Source of the DNA: CAYUET01 sp964443875
GTDB taxonomy: Bacteria > Auribacterota > JAFGBW01
Assembly: GCA_964443875.1 (NCBI GenBank)
Contig: CAYUET010000001.1
Coordinates: forward strand, 186,001-250,000
Length of the DNA: 64,000 nt
Reading direction: 5' to 3'
The position numbers and the translations under genes were made by a program. The notes below the pieces were generated by a model. The model saw only the letters and a program-made list of their open reading frames with translations. It did not search any database and was not told where the DNA came from. Of this stretch, positions 17,468 through 26,825 are shown piece after piece (the first letter of the stretch is position 1; every line of letters begins with the position of its first letter).

Positions 17468-19030
17468 TTATTTCTTAATTTCCCAATCCAGTCCTTTTTC
17501 GGAAGAATAGAGGGAGGCCGGAGAGAAACCTTTGATCCTCGGGGATATGGCATAGGTGGAAGTCCTATGCCATAAAGGAATCCATGGCAGATCCACATTC
17601 AGAAGGACAAGACTTTTTTGAATGGTCATATTACGTTTTTCCTCCTGGGGATAAACATGCAGATAATCGAGAAAAGTATCCAGGGATCGATTGCTGTAAT
17701 AAACACGGTTTCCTGCGATTCCAAAATTTTTGGAATGAAATGTGGGATAAAGGAAATTTTCAGGATCCGCATAATCCGCCCACCAGGACATTAAAAACAT
17801 ATCTGCCTCACCCTTGGCAATGGCTTCTTTAAAGGCGGACCAATCCATTATTTTTATTTCCACGGGAATTCCTATTTTTTTCATTTGATCCTGAATCACA
17901 GTTGCCGCAAGTTCAGTTTCTTTAACAGAAGGGACTAAAAACAGAATTTTTTTCCCTTTAGCCGGACTTTTTTGATAACAGTTTTTTGCTGCAGATTCAG
18001 AAAATTCGAGAGGTTTTATATAATTCTGAGGACTAAAAAGCACTGGAGGAACCGGAGTCAAGGCTTCAACGGCCTGCTGATTCATCACCGTATTCATAAG
18101 GGCTTTCTTATCGATCAGGAAAGAAACCGCTCTTTTAAAGAAAATATCAATAAAGGACTTTCGGTGATCAAAGCCGATATAATAAGTATTCAATTCCTGT
18201 ATGGACAAAAAAGAATAATCCTTTAATGTTTCTTTTAAATGAGTAGTGTGCTGGCGAGGAGTTTTTAAAATATCCAGTTCACCGGTAGAGATCATTGTAA
18301 TCGCAGAAGCGTCATCGGGAACGATTTTATAGACAAGATCCTGGTGAACCCGTTTAGAATCAAAATAATGGGGATTCGGGATCAAATGTATCTGAACATC
18401 CGCCTTCCAGTAATTAAGCTGATAAGGTCCGGCGCTTACAGGGACACGCGTACGCCCTTCCATGTATTCAGAAAAACTTTTTTGGGAAAGAACGGAAGCC
18501 GCAGGCATTGTCAGGAGACTTAAAAACTGGGTATAGGGTTCATCCATGACAATCTTAAAAGAAAGATGATCCAGAAGGATAAAACCATCCCAATTTTCTT
18601 TCTTCCCCTCTTTAAAATCCTGAGCCCCTTTTATTTTTTCAAAAACCCATGCCCTGGGAGAACCTGTCTTTTTGGATAAAACTCGTTTCCAGGAAAAAAG
18701 CACATCTTCTGCTGTTACAGGGGTTCCATCTGAAAAGAACAAGGAAGGCTTGAGTTTAAAGGTAAACTCTGTTCCATTCAGGTTTACTTTAAAACTTTCG
18801 GCCAAATCCCCAACAAGAGAGGAAGTTGCCTGGTCGTATTTAACAAGACCGCTAAAAAGCTTAGATCCGACTTCACCTGATGTTAAATCAACCATCATAG
18901 AAGGATCCAGTGTTAAAGGATTTTCATTCAATCTCAGATAAATTGTTTTCTGAGGATCCGTAGACCGCCCCCCGCACCCCGAACAAAGAATGACCGTCAT
19001 TCCCCATATAAGAATAAAATATCTTTTCAT
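17468..19030 (-). CDS. ABC transporter substrate-binding lipoprotein, family 5 (peptide/OppA-like)
   Basis: A 520-residue lipoprotein. The signal peptide ends in the lipobox LCSGC, giving lipidated Cys19. The mature part is a solute-binding protein family 5 domain: LRLNENPLTLDPSMM, GTEFTFKLKPSLFFSDGTPV (first lobe) and KRAVSFLIDKKALMN (hinge side) are standard for oligopeptide-binding proteins such as OppA. It should sit on the periplasmic side of the inner membrane, or be tethered there, and deliver oligopeptides to the two permeases encoded directly downstream. Ligand class (peptide versus other) cannot be fixed from the sequence. It follows the TPR lipoprotein by three bases. Confidence 0.94.
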   Translation of the reverse strand: MKRYFILIWGMTVILCSGCGGRSTDPQKTIYLRLNENPLTLDPSMMVDLTSGEVGSKLFSGLVKYDQATSSLVGDLAESFKVNLNGTEFTFKLKPSLFFSDGTPVTAEDVLFSWKRVLSKKTGSPRAWVFEKIKGAQDFKEGKKENWDGFILLDHLSFKIVMDEPYTQFLSLLTMPAASVLSQKSFSEYMEGRTRVPVSAGPYQLNYWKADVQIHLIPNPHYFDSKRVHQDLVYKIVPDDASAITMISTGELDILKTPRQHTTHLKETLKDYSFLSIQELNTYYIGFDHRKSFIDIFFKRAVSFLIDKKALMNTVMNQQAVEALTPVPPVLFSPQNYIKPLEFSESAAKNCYQKSPAKGKKILFLVPSVKETELAATVIQDQMKKIGIPVEIKIMDWSAFKEAIAKGEADMFLMSWWADYADPENFLYPTFHSKNFGIAGNRVYYSNRSLDTFLDYLHVYPQEEKRNMTIQKSLVLLNVDLPWIPLWHRTSTYAISPRIKGFSPASLYSSEKGLDWEIKK

Positions 19031-19033
19031 TAT

Positions 19034-19801
19034 CTATTTTTCCATTCCCATTGTAATTGCCTTTTGACAGCGTAAGATATAAACCTTCGCTTTTTCATTT
19101 AAAGGGGTTATGCTTAGGGCTTTCTGGAACTGCATCAAAGCATCCCGGTATTTTTCCTGATCATACAAAAGCTCCCCGGACTCCAGGCATTTTCCTGCCA
19201 GAACTTCTTCATTCGACTTCTGACTTGAAAGATCAATATTAAACTGAAGTTTCCCCGCATCTTCCTTTATTTTATTTTTAAGGTCTATAAGACTTTCATC
19301 ATTCAGTTCCGCAATACGGCCTGATTCAATGCAGTCAAGACCTTTAAAGGATTCCGGCTCACTCACCAGAACGACCCAGTCTTCATTTTCCCTTCCCAGA
19401 CGAAGCCTGAGGATGTCATAACGGGAAAATTTCTGCCGGAGTCTTCTGTAGTCATATTTTTTCACAAGATAGACTAAAACAGTACCGTCTGAGAGGTCAT
19501 GTTTTTCCCAGGGTATAATGTCCATTCTTCTTTTTCTCATTTTCTGATCAGGCAGGTTTTCCATCAGGACATTATAAAACACAGAGTAGGGAATGGATTC
19601 CTGCATTTTATCTGAAAAATATTCATAGACCTGTTTAATAACCCTTTCTTTATCAGGGTTTGCAAAGCCTTTCACAAAGGTAAAGGCGAGAGAAATACTG
19701 GAGGTTTTAATTCCCTTTTTAAAAGGATCCGTGGATGAACATGAAGATAAAATAAAAAGAGCCAAAACAATCCATAATAGTTTAAACGGTTGGGATTTCA
19801 T
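19034..19801 (-). CDS. TPR-containing lipoprotein
   Basis: A 255-residue lipoprotein: the signal peptide LLWIVLALFILSSCSS gives a lipobox LSSC with lipidated Cys near residue 21. The middle part has no recognised domain and contains a strongly basic and aromatic patch (KKYDYRRLRQKFSRYDILRL region, about residues 115-135). The last 60 residues carry a TPR-like hairpin, GELLYDQEKYRDALMQFQKA followed by LSITPLNEKAKVYILRCQ. It overlaps the GspB-like gene by 20 bases and precedes the peptide-binding protein by three, so it is in the secretion/import operon. A role as an envelope scaffold is likely but not proven. Confidence 0.82.
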   Translation of the reverse strand: MKSQPFKLLWIVLALFILSSCSSTDPFKKGIKTSSISLAFTFVKGFANPDKERVIKQVYEYFSDKMQESIPYSVFYNVLMENLPDQKMRKRRMDIIPWEKHDLSDGTVLVYLVKKYDYRRLRQKFSRYDILRLRLGRENEDWVVLVSEPESFKGLDCIESGRIAELNDESLIDLKNKIKEDAGKLQFNIDLSSQKSNEEVLAGKCLESGELLYDQEKYRDALMQFQKALSITPLNEKAKVYILRCQKAITMGMEK

Positions 19802-20282
19802 ATTCCTGTTCCTTATATTTGATCTTGACCTTTCTTAACTGAATATCGGTAAGAAGCACCTCTCCGATGGAATCTCCGGCTTTATACATTTCCGGCCCCA
19901 CAAGAATATAGATATCCTTATTATCCTCAATTCTTCCGCTGATCTGTATTTCAGGACCGTCCGGAATCCGGATATAATTTTTATAAATAATCAGCTGATC
20001 CGAAAGTTTTAGCGAACCGGAAACAGCCGGCAAATCCTCTTTCATAATGGACGTTAATGGTTTTGCTTCCACTTCTATCGGTTTTTCTTTTTTATTTAAA
20101 AGATAATTAAGAATCAGGACGAAAACAATCAGAATAATGCAGATGTTTAAAGCAATGATCCATCCAATTATTTTTTGATAGGTGCTTTTTATGTCATGGA
20201 TCTTTTTTTCCTGATACTGATTAAAAATGCCCTGTTTTTTTTCCTTCTCCGCTTTGCTTAAGGCTTCAAGTACTACACTCAT
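19782..20282 (-). CDS. GspB-like type II secretion assembly protein
   Basis: A 166-residue single-pass membrane protein. It opens with SVVLEALSKAEKEKKQG, the short cytoplasmic signature shared by GspB/ExeB-like proteins, has one hydrophobic helix (about residues 40-60, IGWIIALNICIILIVFVLIL) and a C-terminal periplasmic domain (about 90-166) with YIRIPDGPEIQISGRI and DIYILVGPEMYKAGDSI that resembles the GspC/GspB homology region. With GspA it is known to help place the secretin in the peptidoglycan. It overlaps the upstream GspA gene by one base and the downstream lipoprotein by 20. Confidence 0.85.
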   Translation of the reverse strand: MSVVLEALSKAEKEKKQGIFNQYQEKKIHDIKSTYQKIIGWIIALNICIILIVFVLILNYLLNKKEKPIEVEAKPLTSIMKEDLPAVSGSLKLSDQLIIYKNYIRIPDGPEIQISGRIEDNKDIYILVGPEMYKAGDSIGEVLLTDIQLRKVKIKYKEQEYEIPTV

Positions 20283-22327
20283 CAGGAGGGTTTCCTTTTG
20301 TCCATGATTCGCGGAATGTTTCTACTCAGTAAAGAATATATTAAAAGTTTAATTTCCATACTGCAGATTCCATCTTCCATAAGCTGATATTTTTTCTGGA
20401 ATGACTTTATAGCATTTTCAAGAGGCAAATCAAATAAATCATCGTTGGTCTGTTTTTCATATCCCAGCTGAGAAATAAGATTCTTCAACTGGATAACCTG
20501 GGGGTTTTTCATCCCAAGATACAAAACCTTATCCCCTTCCAGGGTCGAAGGGCCTTTTTCCGCCAGAATAAGAGTGTTGCCCTGCCAGCGTTTCAATATT
20601 TCTGCTTCGGAGATCCATTGAATTGACTCCGGGGATTGATAAAACTTCATTTTTCCGTTCTGAATTCTGCTTACAACCCAGAATTCCTTATTACCCTTTT
20701 CATCTGCGATTTCTATGGCAAAAGGGATATTGATAATCTTGAGAAGCTCCAATGGAGGCCATGTCTGATAATACGTGAAATTAAACCGGCTGAGTTGGTC
20801 CATCAAGGGAATTAATTCACCGTTTTCATTTTTCCTGGGATGACTGATCTCCATTCCCCAGGTGGATAAAAGCAGCCACATGCCTTTTTGGTTCGGCTCC
20901 AGAGTATTAAAAAAGGAAACGGCCGCAGCAGAGATATTTTTCTTTAATTCTTGATCTTCTTCCCCTGAAAAATCAATCCCTCTGGGAGCTGCAGGCTTTT
21001 CATCTTGAGACTGACTCATTTCCGGTTTTACAGCTTCCAATGATTTTTCATCAACCTTCTGAATCTCGGCCTTTTTAACTTGAGGTTCCGGCTTTGTTTC
21101 CATTTCTTTTTTTTGTTCAACAGGCTGGGGATTAATCTGAGGCGGAGGCATAATTTCTTCTTTATTTATTAAGGGAGACGGAGCGGCAGATAATGGTTCA
21201 GGCTTTGTGATTTGTTCAGAAACCTTAACCGGAACAGTCATTTCAGGTTTATTCTTTTTCTCTTCCGTATCCATTTTTTCTTTATTCAAAAACCCGGAAG
21301 TTTCCGGAGATTGAATCTCCATTTTCTTTTGAAGACCAAGCATGACTTTTGAAACAGAAGGAAAAGTCTTCAGTAAATAAACAGAAAAATCTGCAGCATT
21401 TTTCCAGATTAAAGGGGAAAAAACAACCGTACCGGCGATAAGAAAAATCAACAGAAAAAGAAACAGAGTTTTTTTAATAACAGAAGCTATTTGTGAAATT
21501 TTCTCATTAGAAGACAACTCCCTCTTGACATCAATATCTTTAAGAGCTTTTTTCACTATTCCCGGAGTGATTTTTCGGGTACTTTCTGCATAGCCTGCCA
21601 AAAGGGAATAATCGGTAATGACATTGATTCTTCTGGGAATGCCTTGTGAGAACCGATAGATTTTTTTTAAAGCGCCCCGGGTAAAAATCACAGCATTTTC
21701 ATTCCCTGCTATTTTTAAACGATGATAGATATATCTTTCCATTTCGTTAATTGACAGTGAAGAAATATGAGCCTTAACCGTAATTCTTTGGTTTAGCTGC
21801 CTTAATTCATAGGAGTTGAGCATATCAATGAATTCCGGCTGTCCAATCAGCAATATTTGAAGGAGTTTGTCTTTTTCTGTTTCAAGATTTGAAAGCATCC
21901 GCAGCTGTTCCAGAACATCAAATTTTAAATTCTGACATTCATCAACAATTACGACAACATTGCGTCCTCTTTTTTTTTCTTCAATTAAAAAATCATAAAG
22001 ATAGCCCACAAGATCATCCAGGGAATCTGTATCATAGGGAATAGCAAAATCCCGGTTGATCTGTTTCATAAGGGTAAGGCCGTCTATCAGAGAATTCAGG
22101 ATAATGGCCACAGAAACGTTTTCATCCAGTTGTTTTAAAAGCAAACGGCACAAAGTGGTTTTTCCTGCCCCCACCTCTCCGGTAAGGGCAATAAATCCCT
22201 TTCGGTTATTAATTCCGTAAATCAGATGAGCAAGTGCTTTATTCTGATGTTCCCCCAAAAAAAAGAACTGGGGATCCGGGGTCAGTTTAAAAGGATCCTG
22301 CGTTAAACCATAGTATTCGATATACAT
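20282..22327 (-). CDS. GspA/ExeA-like AAA ATPase with peptidoglycan-binding domain
   Basis: A 681-residue inner-membrane protein. Residues 1-270 are an ExeA-type AAA ATPase: YGLTQDPFKLTPDPQFFF, Walker A GEVGAGKTTL near 47-56, Walker B VVVIVDECQNL near 120. A transmembrane helix follows near residue 290-310, then a long linker rich in Pro, Glu and Lys (about 345-450). The C-terminal part has a C39-peptidase-like fold region (MWLLLSTWGMEISHP onward) and ends with a peptidoglycan-binding domain (IKSFQKKYQLMEDGICSMEI). ExeA/GspA uses ATP and peptidoglycan binding to assemble the type II secretin. Its start is three bases after the SurA-like stop. Domain order matches the family. Confidence 0.93.
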   Translation of the reverse strand: MYIEYYGLTQDPFKLTPDPQFFFLGEHQNKALAHLIYGINNRKGFIALTGEVGAGKTTLCRLLLKQLDENVSVAIILNSLIDGLTLMKQINRDFAIPYDTDSLDDLVGYLYDFLIEEKKRGRNVVVIVDECQNLKFDVLEQLRMLSNLETEKDKLLQILLIGQPEFIDMLNSYELRQLNQRITVKAHISSLSINEMERYIYHRLKIAGNENAVIFTRGALKKIYRFSQGIPRRINVITDYSLLAGYAESTRKITPGIVKKALKDIDVKRELSSNEKISQIASVIKKTLFLFLLIFLIAGTVVFSPLIWKNAADFSVYLLKTFPSVSKVMLGLQKKMEIQSPETSGFLNKEKMDTEEKKNKPEMTVPVKVSEQITKPEPLSAAPSPLINKEEIMPPPQINPQPVEQKKEMETKPEPQVKKAEIQKVDEKSLEAVKPEMSQSQDEKPAAPRGIDFSGEEDQELKKNISAAAVSFFNTLEPNQKGMWLLLSTWGMEISHPRKNENGELIPLMDQLSRFNFTYYQTWPPLELLKIINIPFAIEIADEKGNKEFWVVSRIQNGKMKFYQSPESIQWISEAEILKRWQGNTLILAEKGPSTLEGDKVLYLGMKNPQVIQLKNLISQLGYEKQTNDDLFDLPLENAIKSFQKKYQLMEDGICSMEIKLLIYSLLSRNIPRIMDKRKPS

Positions 22328-22330
22328 GGA

Positions 22331-24016
22331 TTAGGCTTCAGAGGCCTTCAGATCAAGAGGCATGAAAATTTTAACATTCGCTTCCGCCTCAACCTTTTTC
22401 AGCCATTCTTCAAATACCTGTTTTTTCTTCTTGGTTTTTGCTATTTCCGCATACTTGCTCTTGTCTTTCTGAAAAAGGGCAAGATCAGGTTCTTCTCTTT
22501 TGTTGATCTGACAGAAAAGAAATTTTTTCCCTTCTTCTATTGTAAGAACTTTGGAAACCTCGCTTTCCTTTAAGGTAAAAATCTCTTCTATCAGTTTAGG
22601 TTCAAAGCCCAGACCTTTGATCGTATTGGTGTTTACTGTAATGAGTCCGCTGGATTTAACTTCCAACCCTTCCTCCTTAATAGCCTCTTCAAAAGTCAGC
22701 TTATCCATTTTAGCCATGACTTTTTCTCTATATTCATCCGCAGCCTTTTTAGCCACCTGAGGAGCATTGTCTTCTCGATAGGCTTTTTCAACCTCCGGTT
22801 TTACCTCTTCAAGGGATTCCGGAATTTTTGAAGGAACTTTTTCTTTGACCTGAATAATCATCCATCCGTTATTGAAGGCATAAGGGCCGCAAAAATCATT
22901 CAGAGCAAGTTCAAAGGCATCTTTGACCTGTGGGCTCCAATTCATCCCAATTTCTTTGGGTGCATCCTTACGGCTGAAAAGCCCCGTGGTTTTAATCTCA
23001 AGCTGATTGGCTTTGGCCGTATCCGCAAAGCTGTTTTTTTCAATCATGGCTTTGTAAATTCCATCAAAAAAGGCTTCTGATTCGGCCTCAAGTTTCTGAT
23101 TGAAAAGAGAGGTTTTTATCTCTTCTTTGACAGAATCAAAGGGCTTATAGGAAATTTCTACTTTTGATTCCTCTGCCTGGTTCGCCGGAACAGAAACAGT
23201 CTTATCCGCTTCCTCCCCCTGTTTTTCTCCCTTATCTTCAATGATTTCATAACTTTCTTTATTCTGTTCGTAGAAATCGAGACATTCCTGTTCTGTCACT
23301 TCAATTTTACTTTTATAATCCTCATTGCTTTTAAAAATATAATTGATGGAAATTTTTTCAGGAATCTGAAAGCGGGATTTGTCTTTTGAAAAGAAATCCT
23401 TTAAGTTTGCCCCGGTCAGATCAACCTTATCCGTATATTTTGCCGAATCGATCAATGCATAACTGAATTGCAGCTTATTATGATCTTCACGGAAAAACTT
23501 TTCAGCCTCATGATCGTTAATGGCCACATCTTTAACAACAGACTCTTCCATTTTTTTAAACTTCAGACTTTCCTTGGTCATTTTTTCAAATTCAGGAATG
23601 GTCATTCTCAGATTCTTGGTGATAAAATTATCATACATTGCAGAATCAAAATCATTTCCAGAGCCATCTTTTGAAAACATTTTCATCAATTCTGAACGCA
23701 ATTCCGAATCAGTTATTGATACGCCCATTTGTTTTGCCTTCCCGGACATGATAAGCCTGAACCAGCTTTCTCTCTCAAGATTAAGATAGGGAAGCATCTG
23801 TTTAAAATAATTACCGTATTTAAGAAAGGCATCCACATAAACAGCCTTATACGCCTCGTTAAATTCCTCATCATTAACCGTATTCCCGTATATTTCGCCG
23901 ACGGCTTTAGTTTCTCTTTCACTAACCCCGATGAAATAAAAGCAAAATGAGGGAATAATCACGATAAGCATTGCCATAAAAATTTTTTTCATATGCTGTT
24001 GAAAAAACTGAAACAT
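22331..24016 (-). CDS. SurA/PpiD-like membrane-anchored folding factor
   Basis: A 561-residue protein with a short cytoplasmic N terminus, one membrane helix (residues about 11-28, IFMAMLIVIIPSFCFYFIG) and a large periplasmic part. It opens like SurA_N_3/PpiD proteins (VGEIYGNTVNDEEFNEAY, then LRMTIPEFEKMTKESLKF). The region expected to hold a PPIC-type proline isomerase (about residues 340-420) is recognisable only by its last strands (GPYAFNNGWMIIQVKEKVP), so catalysis may be lost and chaperone function kept. PpiD-type proteins help outer-membrane or secreted proteins fold. Being first in the operon with GspA/GspB and a peptide importer suggests a role in envelope protein quality control. 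Confidence 0.88.
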   Translation of the reverse strand: MFQFFQQHMKKIFMAMLIVIIPSFCFYFIGVSERETKAVGEIYGNTVNDEEFNEAYKAVYVDAFLKYGNYFKQMLPYLNLERESWFRLIMSGKAKQMGVSITDSELRSELMKMFSKDGSGNDFDSAMYDNFITKNLRMTIPEFEKMTKESLKFKKMEESVVKDVAINDHEAEKFFREDHNKLQFSYALIDSAKYTDKVDLTGANLKDFFSKDKSRFQIPEKISINYIFKSNEDYKSKIEVTEQECLDFYEQNKESYEIIEDKGEKQGEEADKTVSVPANQAEESKVEISYKPFDSVKEEIKTSLFNQKLEAESEAFFDGIYKAMIEKNSFADTAKANQLEIKTTGLFSRKDAPKEIGMNWSPQVKDAFELALNDFCGPYAFNNGWMIIQVKEKVPSKIPESLEEVKPEVEKAYREDNAPQVAKKAADEYREKVMAKMDKLTFEEAIKEEGLEVKSSGLITVNTNTIKGLGFEPKLIEEIFTLKESEVSKVLTIEEGKKFLFCQINKREEPDLALFQKDKSKYAEIAKTKKKKQVFEEWLKKVEAEANVKIFMPLDLKASEA

Positions 24017-24118
24017 AGACCGGCTCCTTACAGTATAAATAAGTTATTAATATTCAAACAAGGACGTAAAATTATAGATATTTATCCAAATTACTCAATC
24101 TTTTTCCCACAAAACATA

Positions 24119-24361
24119 TTAAAAGGAAGAACAGGAAGCCCCTCCATGCGGACACCCGGAACAGGAATGGCCTCCGGAAGGATTTTGACACGGTGAAGAA
24201 AATTCTCTTAAAGGATTCCCCACACTGAACGCAGCCACTATTTTCTGAATATTGGGACTTCCGCAATAATCACAGACGAATTGAGTTTTTGTTGAGCTGA
24301 CGCCTGATAAAATATCCGAAATTTTCTGACACTCCAAACAGCGGTAACTGTAAACAGGCAT
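24119..24361 (-). CDS. FmdB-family zinc ribbon protein
   Basis: An 80-residue protein of the FmdB/CxxC regulatory type. It starts MPVYSYRCLECQ, has a second pair FVCDYCGS, and together these four cysteines form a zinc ribbon. The C-terminal tail is Ser/Gly/Cys-rich (SCSGCPHGGASCSSF), which is common in this family. I choose the ATG at 24361 over the TTG two codons earlier because GGAGGA (24368-24373) lies six bases before the ATG but directly abuts the TTG. It precedes the SurA-like gene by about 100 bases; co-transcription is possible. Function in the family is poorly defined. Confidence 0.9.
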   Translation of the reverse strand: MPVYSYRCLECQKISDILSGVSSTKTQFVCDYCGSPNIQKIVAAFSVGNPLREFSSPCQNPSGGHSCSGCPHGGASCSSF

Positions 24362-24543
24362 AAACAATCCTCCTCAAAAAACCTTATTCTTTTCAGCTTT
24401 TAAAACAAAACACTCATTTCATAATACGCCTAAAAAAATATGACGTTTACAAATTTTAAAGCTTAATACTTCATCTTTGAAATTTCTTCAAGTCATAATT
24501 TAAAAGGCTTTAAACGGTTATTAGTATTTAATTACTTTATAAA

Positions 24544-24571
24544 TTGATTTCGGCACTTAATTTGATATTTT
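24544..24571 (+). promoter_or_regulatory. Possible promoter of glnN
   Basis: TTGATT at 24544-24549, a 16-base spacer and TATTTT at 24566-24571 (four of six). It lies 37 bases before the GTG start. The remaining 24374-24543 is AT-rich; I see no NtrC-type or -24/-12 element in it. Confidence 0.4.
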
Positions 24572-24607
24572 AACACATGAAATAATCAACTTAATCCGGA
24601 GGTTAAA

Positions 24608-26740
24608 GTGAAAAACGACGATAGCTGCTGTGAATATGAAAAAAACCGTGAAGATGTAACCGCACTTTTCGGTTCAAATGTTTTTAATGACAAAATCATG
24701 AGAGAAAGGCTTCCCAAAGACACTTACAAACAAATCCGAGATACGATTGAAAACGGATCCTCGCTTAAACCAGAAATTGCGGATGTGGTTGCTAATGCCA
24801 TGAAAGACTGGGCCATCGAAAAAGGGGCCACACATTATACTCACTGGTTTCAGCCTTTAACCAGTATCACAGCGGAAAAACACGATTCTTTTATTTCCCC
24901 CACTCCCAATGGAAGCGTTATCATGGAATTTTCCGGAAAACAGCTCATCCAGGGAGAGCCGGATGCCTCTTCTTTTCCCAGCGGAGGTTTGAGGGCGACT
25001 TTTGAAGCCAGGGGTTATACGGCCTGGGATTGCACTTCCCCCACTTTTCTTAAAACCGATTCGGCCGGAAATGTAACTCTGTGCATTCCGACTGCTTTCT
25101 GTTCCTATCATGGTGAGGCTTTGGATAAAAAAACTCCACTTCTCAGATCAATGACCGCCATATCTAAACAAGCCATGCGTGTATTAAAAGCCCTTGGAAA
25201 CACCTCATCAAAACATATTATCGTAACCGTCGGTCCAGAGCAGGAATACTTTCTGATTGATAAAGGCTATTACCTGCAGCGTCTGGATCTATTAACCTGC
25301 AACCGAACCCTTTTCGGGGGACCCTCTCCCAAGGGGCAGGAACTGGAAGATCAGTATTTTGGTTCGATTAAAGATAAAATTTCAGAGTTTATGAAAGATA
25401 TTGATTTTGAATTATGGAAAATGGGGGTTTCTGCAAAGACAAAACATAATGAAGTTGCTCCGGGACAATTTGAACTGGCTCCGATTTTCTCAACCACCAA
25501 TATTGCTACGGATCATAACCAGCTCATCATGGAAACTCTTCAAAGGATTGCCTTAAGACATGATCTTGTTTGCATTCTTCACGAAAAACCCTTTTCCGGC
25601 ATCAATGGTTCCGGAAAACATAATAATTGGTCTATATCAACCAATGATGGAATCAACCTTCTTGAGCCCGGCCACACTCCGGAAGAAAATGTCCAGTTTC
25701 TTGCCTTTTGCTCTGCAATGATTAAAGCGGTTGACAGACATGCCGATTTATTAAGAGCCTCGGCTGCAACTACCGGAAATGATCACCGTCTCGGCGCAAA
25801 TGAAGCCCCACCGGCCATCATCTCAATTTTTATGGGTGAAATCCTTACAGATATACTCTATAAAATAGCTAAAGGCGAAAAAATTAAAACCGACGGAAAA
25901 GCCTATGTAAAAATCGGGGTAAACACGCTGCCCGCATTGCCTAAAGACAACTCGGACAGAAACAGAACCTCCCCCTTTGCCTTTACGGGTAATAAATTTG
26001 AATTCAGAATGGTTGGTTCTTCGGCTTCCATAGCCGGTCCAAACGTAACTCTGAATACCATAGCCGCTGAAGCTCTGGATGAACTTGCAACACGCCTTGA
26101 AAAATCAAAAAATAAGGACTTGGAAGTTACTGCTTATGTAAAAGAGGTTATTGAAAACCATGGCCGGATCATCTTTAATGGAAATAATTACTCCGAGGAC
26201 TGGATAAAGGAAGCTGAAAAACGTGGACTTCCCAATATTAAAAATACGGTTGATGCCTTAAAGGCCTGGTCAAAACCAAAAGCAGCCGCTCTTTTCTCGA
26301 AATATCATGTATTATCTAATGAAGAATTATATTCCCGATATGAAATTTATGTGGAACAATATTCCAAGCACATCAACATTGAAGCCAACTGCGCAAGTCA
26401 GATGGTCAGAAGACAATATATTCCTGCAGTCATTGATTATATCGACTTTTTAAGTTCAGCCATTAACAGTTCCAAGAGGGTCAGCTCCGCAATGGAAGAT
26501 ATTAGAAATCAGGCATGCGAATTACTGGATTCCGCTTATGAAAAAGTTCAAAAACTTGAAAAACAGACTGCCGATGCAAAAGCCATAACCAATGTTACCA
26601 AACAAAGCGAAGCTTACCGGGATCATGTCTTTGCCGCCATCAAATCCCTGCGCGAAGAAATTGATGCCCTTGAAAAAATTATTCCTGCAGATATGTGGCC
26701 GGTTCCCACTTATGCGGAAATGCTTTTCAAAAGCTTTTAA
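24608..26740 (+). CDS. glnN: Type III glutamine synthetase
   Basis: A 710-residue enzyme that makes glutamine from glutamate, ammonia and ATP. Length and sequence fit GSIII (about 700-730 residues), not the 470-residue GSI. Signature segments include THYTHWFQPLTSITAEKHDSF region (about 80-100), GPEQEYFLID (about 213), AKTKHNEVAPGQFELAPIF (about 278-296) and NGSGKHNNWSIS (about 335). The start is GTG at 24608 with CGGAGGT at 24597-24603. It has its own terminator and no nitrogen-regulation gene beside it. It is the only ammonia-assimilating enzyme seen in the window. Confidence 0.97.
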   Translation: MKNDDSCCEYEKNREDVTALFGSNVFNDKIMRERLPKDTYKQIRDTIENGSSLKPEIADVVANAMKDWAIEKGATHYTHWFQPLTSITAEKHDSFISPTPNGSVIMEFSGKQLIQGEPDASSFPSGGLRATFEARGYTAWDCTSPTFLKTDSAGNVTLCIPTAFCSYHGEALDKKTPLLRSMTAISKQAMRVLKALGNTSSKHIIVTVGPEQEYFLIDKGYYLQRLDLLTCNRTLFGGPSPKGQELEDQYFGSIKDKISEFMKDIDFELWKMGVSAKTKHNEVAPGQFELAPIFSTTNIATDHNQLIMETLQRIALRHDLVCILHEKPFSGINGSGKHNNWSISTNDGINLLEPGHTPEENVQFLAFCSAMIKAVDRHADLLRASAATTGNDHRLGANEAPPAIISIFMGEILTDILYKIAKGEKIKTDGKAYVKIGVNTLPALPKDNSDRNRTSPFAFTGNKFEFRMVGSSASIAGPNVTLNTIAAEALDELATRLEKSKNKDLEVTAYVKEVIENHGRIIFNGNNYSEDWIKEAEKRGLPNIKNTVDALKAWSKPKAAALFSKYHVLSNEELYSRYEIYVEQYSKHINIEANCASQMVRRQYIPAVIDYIDFLSSAINSSKRVSSAMEDIRNQACELLDSAYEKVQKLEKQTADAKAITNVTKQSEAYRDHVFAAIKSLREEIDALEKIIPADMWPVPTYAEMLFKSF

Positions 26741-26756
26741 TTATTTAAATTTAATC

Positions 26757-26786
26757 AAAGGATCTCCTTCCGGAGATCCTTTTTTT
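26757..26786 (+). terminator. Rho-independent terminator of glnN
   Basis: AAAGGATCTCC (26757-26767) pairs perfectly with GGAGATCCTTT (26772-26782) around a TTCC loop, followed by T residues to 26786. It lies 17 bases after the glnN stop. Confidence 0.92.
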
Positions 26787-26825
26787 GCTCTTGATTTACT
26801 TCATTATTACAGCTAATTTTTATAT

